Assembly: GCA_030652255.1 (NCBI GenBank)
Contig: JAUSAZ010000117.1
Coordinates: 62,001-126,000 of the forward strand
Reading direction: 5' to 3'
DNA length: 64,000 bases
Source: Myxococcales bacterium
GTDB taxonomy: Bacteria; Myxococcota_A; Polyangia; Polyangiales; Ga0077539
Made by a program: the position numbers and the translations under genes. Of the stretch, positions 63,101-64,000 are shown piece by piece (positions within the stretch are counted from its first letter, which is position 1; every line of letters starts with the position of its first letter). Under the pieces are notes generated by a model. It was not told where the DNA came from. It did no database searches and saw only the letters and a program-made list of their open reading frames with translations.

Positions 63101-63184
63101 GATGAGCCCCCCGAGCAGCAGCGCCACCATCAGCAGCGAGGTGGCCACCGGGCGTCGGATGAAGGGCTCGGAGATGCTGCTCAC
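60101..63184 (-). CDS. RND efflux permease, MdtB-like
   Basis: A 1027-residue RND inner-membrane pump, normal length. It starts MSSISEPFIRRPVATSLLMV and has the Asp pair (STGFVVDDAIVVTENI) and Lys (GIVKKNAIMMIDFALEAE) of the proton pathway, together with conserved LPSAGVGAFAALLLTGTEF. Its ATG overlaps the stop of the upstream membrane-fusion gene by 4 bases. With that gene and the pump at 55954 it forms an MdtABC-like tripartite efflux system. The drug spectrum cannot be read from the sequence. Confidence 0.95.
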   Translation of the reverse strand: MSSISEPFIRRPVATSLLMVALLLGGLIAFWQLPVAPLPQVDYPTIVVATALPGASAETMASSVTSALERQLGAIAGLSQMTSMSSYGTSQITLQFSLDRPIAAAEQDVQAAINAASSLLPRTLPSPPTYSRSNPADTPVLTLAVTSRSLPLTQVDDQADSILAQKISQVVGVGLVTLNGRQKPAVRVQVDPAALAGTDLTLEDVRAAIAAANVHQPAGNIDGPRQNYTLATNDQITSAEGFRSIVLAYREGAPIRLREVATVVDAAENAQLAGWANGQRAIILSVQRQPGANIIDVTDRIKELLPRLRAALPQGVEVNIVSDRTETIRASVEDVEFTLALTIGLVVLVIFFFLRNVRATVIPGVAVPLSLVGTFGVMYALGYSLNNLTLMALTISTGFVVDDAIVVTENIARHIEEGDEPFEAALKGAKQIGFTIVSLTVSLVAVLIPLLFMGGIIGRLFREFAVTLAAAIGVSAVLSLTLTPMMAAYLLKPEAPPEQRGRLYRLSERAWDATSAAYDAGLKWVFAHQRVTLLSTLATVGLTALLAVAVPKGFFPQQDTGLIVGVTEASPEVSFERMSERQQAVADVARRDPDVASVVSFIGADGTNPTPNTGRLSITLKPRAEREADAEAVIARLQRNLRRVEGVSVYLQAVQDLQVDTRTARTQYQYTLEDSDPDELAEWAPRLMRELRGLRDLTSDLQGSGLALAVDVDRDTASRMGVTAQAIDDTLYDAFGQRQASLIFTQLNQYRVILELSPEHQRDARALERLYVRAQDGGQVPLSAFCRFEERPSRLAVMHQGQFPVVTLSFNLAPGTSLGDAVELIAAAERRIGMPPSIRAQFQGAAQAFQESLESQAVLILAALIAVYIVLGVLYESFIHPITILSTLPSAGVGAFAALLLTGTEFSVIALIGVVLLIGIVKKNAIMMIDFALEAERTEGLSPQEAIHKASLLRFRPIMMTTMAALLGALPLALGSGTGSELRRPLGVAIVGGLLVSQVLTLFTTPVIYLYMERARAWVARKPWRGQ

Positions 63185-64000
63185 GGCGCGCGGCGCCCCC
63201 GCCGGGTGGTGCCTCCGTCGCCCGCCCCCGCGTCGCCCGCGCCCCCGCCGCCGCCCCCGCCCCGGGTCTGCACCAGGGCGCCGGCCCGCAGGCGGCTCGC
63301 GCCCTCGACGACGACGCGGTCACCCGGGCGTAGGCCCTCGGCGATGATGGCCTGCTCGCCCTCGATGCGCCCCACGCGCAGGGGCCGCACGGACACCCGC
63401 TGGTCGGCCCCGACGAGGTACGCGAAGGTCCCCTGCGGGCCGCGCTGGACGGCCGCCGCGGGCACGACGACGGCGCCCCGCGCGGTGGTGAGCAGCAGGC
63501 GCGTCTTGACGAACTGGTCGGGCCAGAGCGCGCGCCCGGGGTTGGCGAACACGGCCTTGAGGCGCAGCGTGGCGGTGGCCTGGTTGATCTGGTTGTCGAT
63601 GACCGCGAGCGACCCGACGCCGAGGCGCGTCGCCCCGTCTCGGCTGAACACCTCCACCGGCAGCGCCCCGCGGGCCATCTCCGCCGCGATGCGCCCGAGC
63701 TCGTCCTGCGGCAGCGAGAACATCACCGCGATGGGGTCGACCTGGCGCACCAGCACGATGCCGTTGACGTCCGCCGGGCGCACCACGTTGCCGACGTCCA
63801 CCTGCCGGAGACCGGTGACGCCGTCGATGGGCGAGGTGATGCGCGCGAAGTCGAGGTTGAGCCGCGCCGCCGCCACCTGGGCCTCGTCGGCGCGCAGCGT
63901 GGCCTGGGCCTGCTCGAAGGCGCCGAGCGCCGCGTCGACCTCCGCCTGGGCGCCGATCTGCTGCACGAGCAGGGCGCGAGCGCGGTCGAGCGCGCGGCGG
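63181..64000 (-). CDS. RND membrane fusion protein, MdtA-like, truncated at window edge
   Basis: About 273 residues of an AcrA/MdtA-type periplasmic adaptor are visible; the N terminus lies beyond the right edge. Visible parts are the end of the hairpin and lipoyl domain (VAAARLNLDFARITSPIDGV then LRQVDVGNVVRPAD), the beta-barrel (VDPIAVMFSLPQDELGRIAA) and the membrane-proximal domain (VRPLRVGRIEGEQAIIAEGL). It ends in a Gly-rich, basic tail. It overlaps the downstream pump start by 4 bases, so the operon order is mdtA-like, mdtB-like, uma2, mdtC-like. Confidence 0.9.
   Translation of the reverse strand, partial: RRALDRARALLVQQIGAQAEVDAALGAFEQAQATLRADEAQVAAARLNLDFARITSPIDGVTGLRQVDVGNVVRPADVNGIVLVRQVDPIAVMFSLPQDELGRIAAEMARGALPVEVFSRDGATRLGVGSLAVIDNQINQATATLRLKAVFANPGRALWPDQFVKTRLLLTTARGAVVVPAAAVQRGPQGTFAYLVGADQRVSVRPLRVGRIEGEQAIIAEGLRPGDRVVVEGASRLRAGALVQTRGGGGGGGAGDAGAGDGGTTRRGRRAP

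Overview
The window is very GC-rich and gene-dense, with many 1-4 nt start/stop overlaps. A MYXO-CTERM-type tail ends the phosphodiester glycosidase at 26864-28357, an AgmX/PglI-type protein is present, and many lipoproteins carry Asp/Gly/Pro-rich linkers. Together these point to a myxobacterium (Myxococcota), most like the Polyangiales/Sandaracinaceae; that rank is an inference. I saw no rRNA, tRNA, CRISPR array, transposase or phage module.

Layout. 1-8256: end of an unknown gene, carboxylesterase lipoprotein, small secreted protein, DUF309 protein, a broken kinase fused to a Fis-type helix-turn-helix tail, a nucleotidyltransferase plus 75-aa protein pair, a macrodomain protein, an OPT transporter and an esterase lipoprotein. 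8843-10802: exbB-exbD-tonB operon (minus strand). 11416-13077: Hsp70-like gene between two inverted copies of a nested palindromic element. 13569-19603: minus-strand run of pseudokinase, zinc-ribbon membrane protein and two GT-C-like membrane glycosyltransferases. 19688-22197: parvulin isomerase and a two-domain ABC ATPase. 22544-28357: sulfatase-modifying-factor-like lipoprotein with a low-GC C-terminal half, AAA ATPase/nuclease-like protein, GT2 enzyme and phosphodiester glycosidase. 28357-34352: unknown protein, MobA-like protein, then an oxidative pentose phosphate operon gnd-zwf-opcA-pgl. 34515-45921: lipoproteins, DUF488, VWA protein, a cysteine-repeat lipoprotein, acyl-CoA dehydrogenase-like protein, AI-2E family protein and OmpA-like lipoprotein. 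46148-50091: small membrane/stress genes (holin-X-like, CsbD-like, YtxH-like) and a receiver-only response regulator. 50105-55936: envelope and conserved unknown genes. 55954-64000: MdtABC-like RND efflux operon with a Uma2-family gene lodged between the two pumps.

The most unusual content lies in the intergenic DNA. Two families of long inverted-repeat elements each carry an asymmetric core, and within each family the two full copies carry the core in opposite orientations. One copy (38981-39276) is bounded by an exact 10-bp direct repeat, so it looks like a small transposed element. The other family flanks the Hsp70-like gene and shares terminal sequences with arrays of 45-bp units elsewhere in the window. 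No gene here explains how they move.
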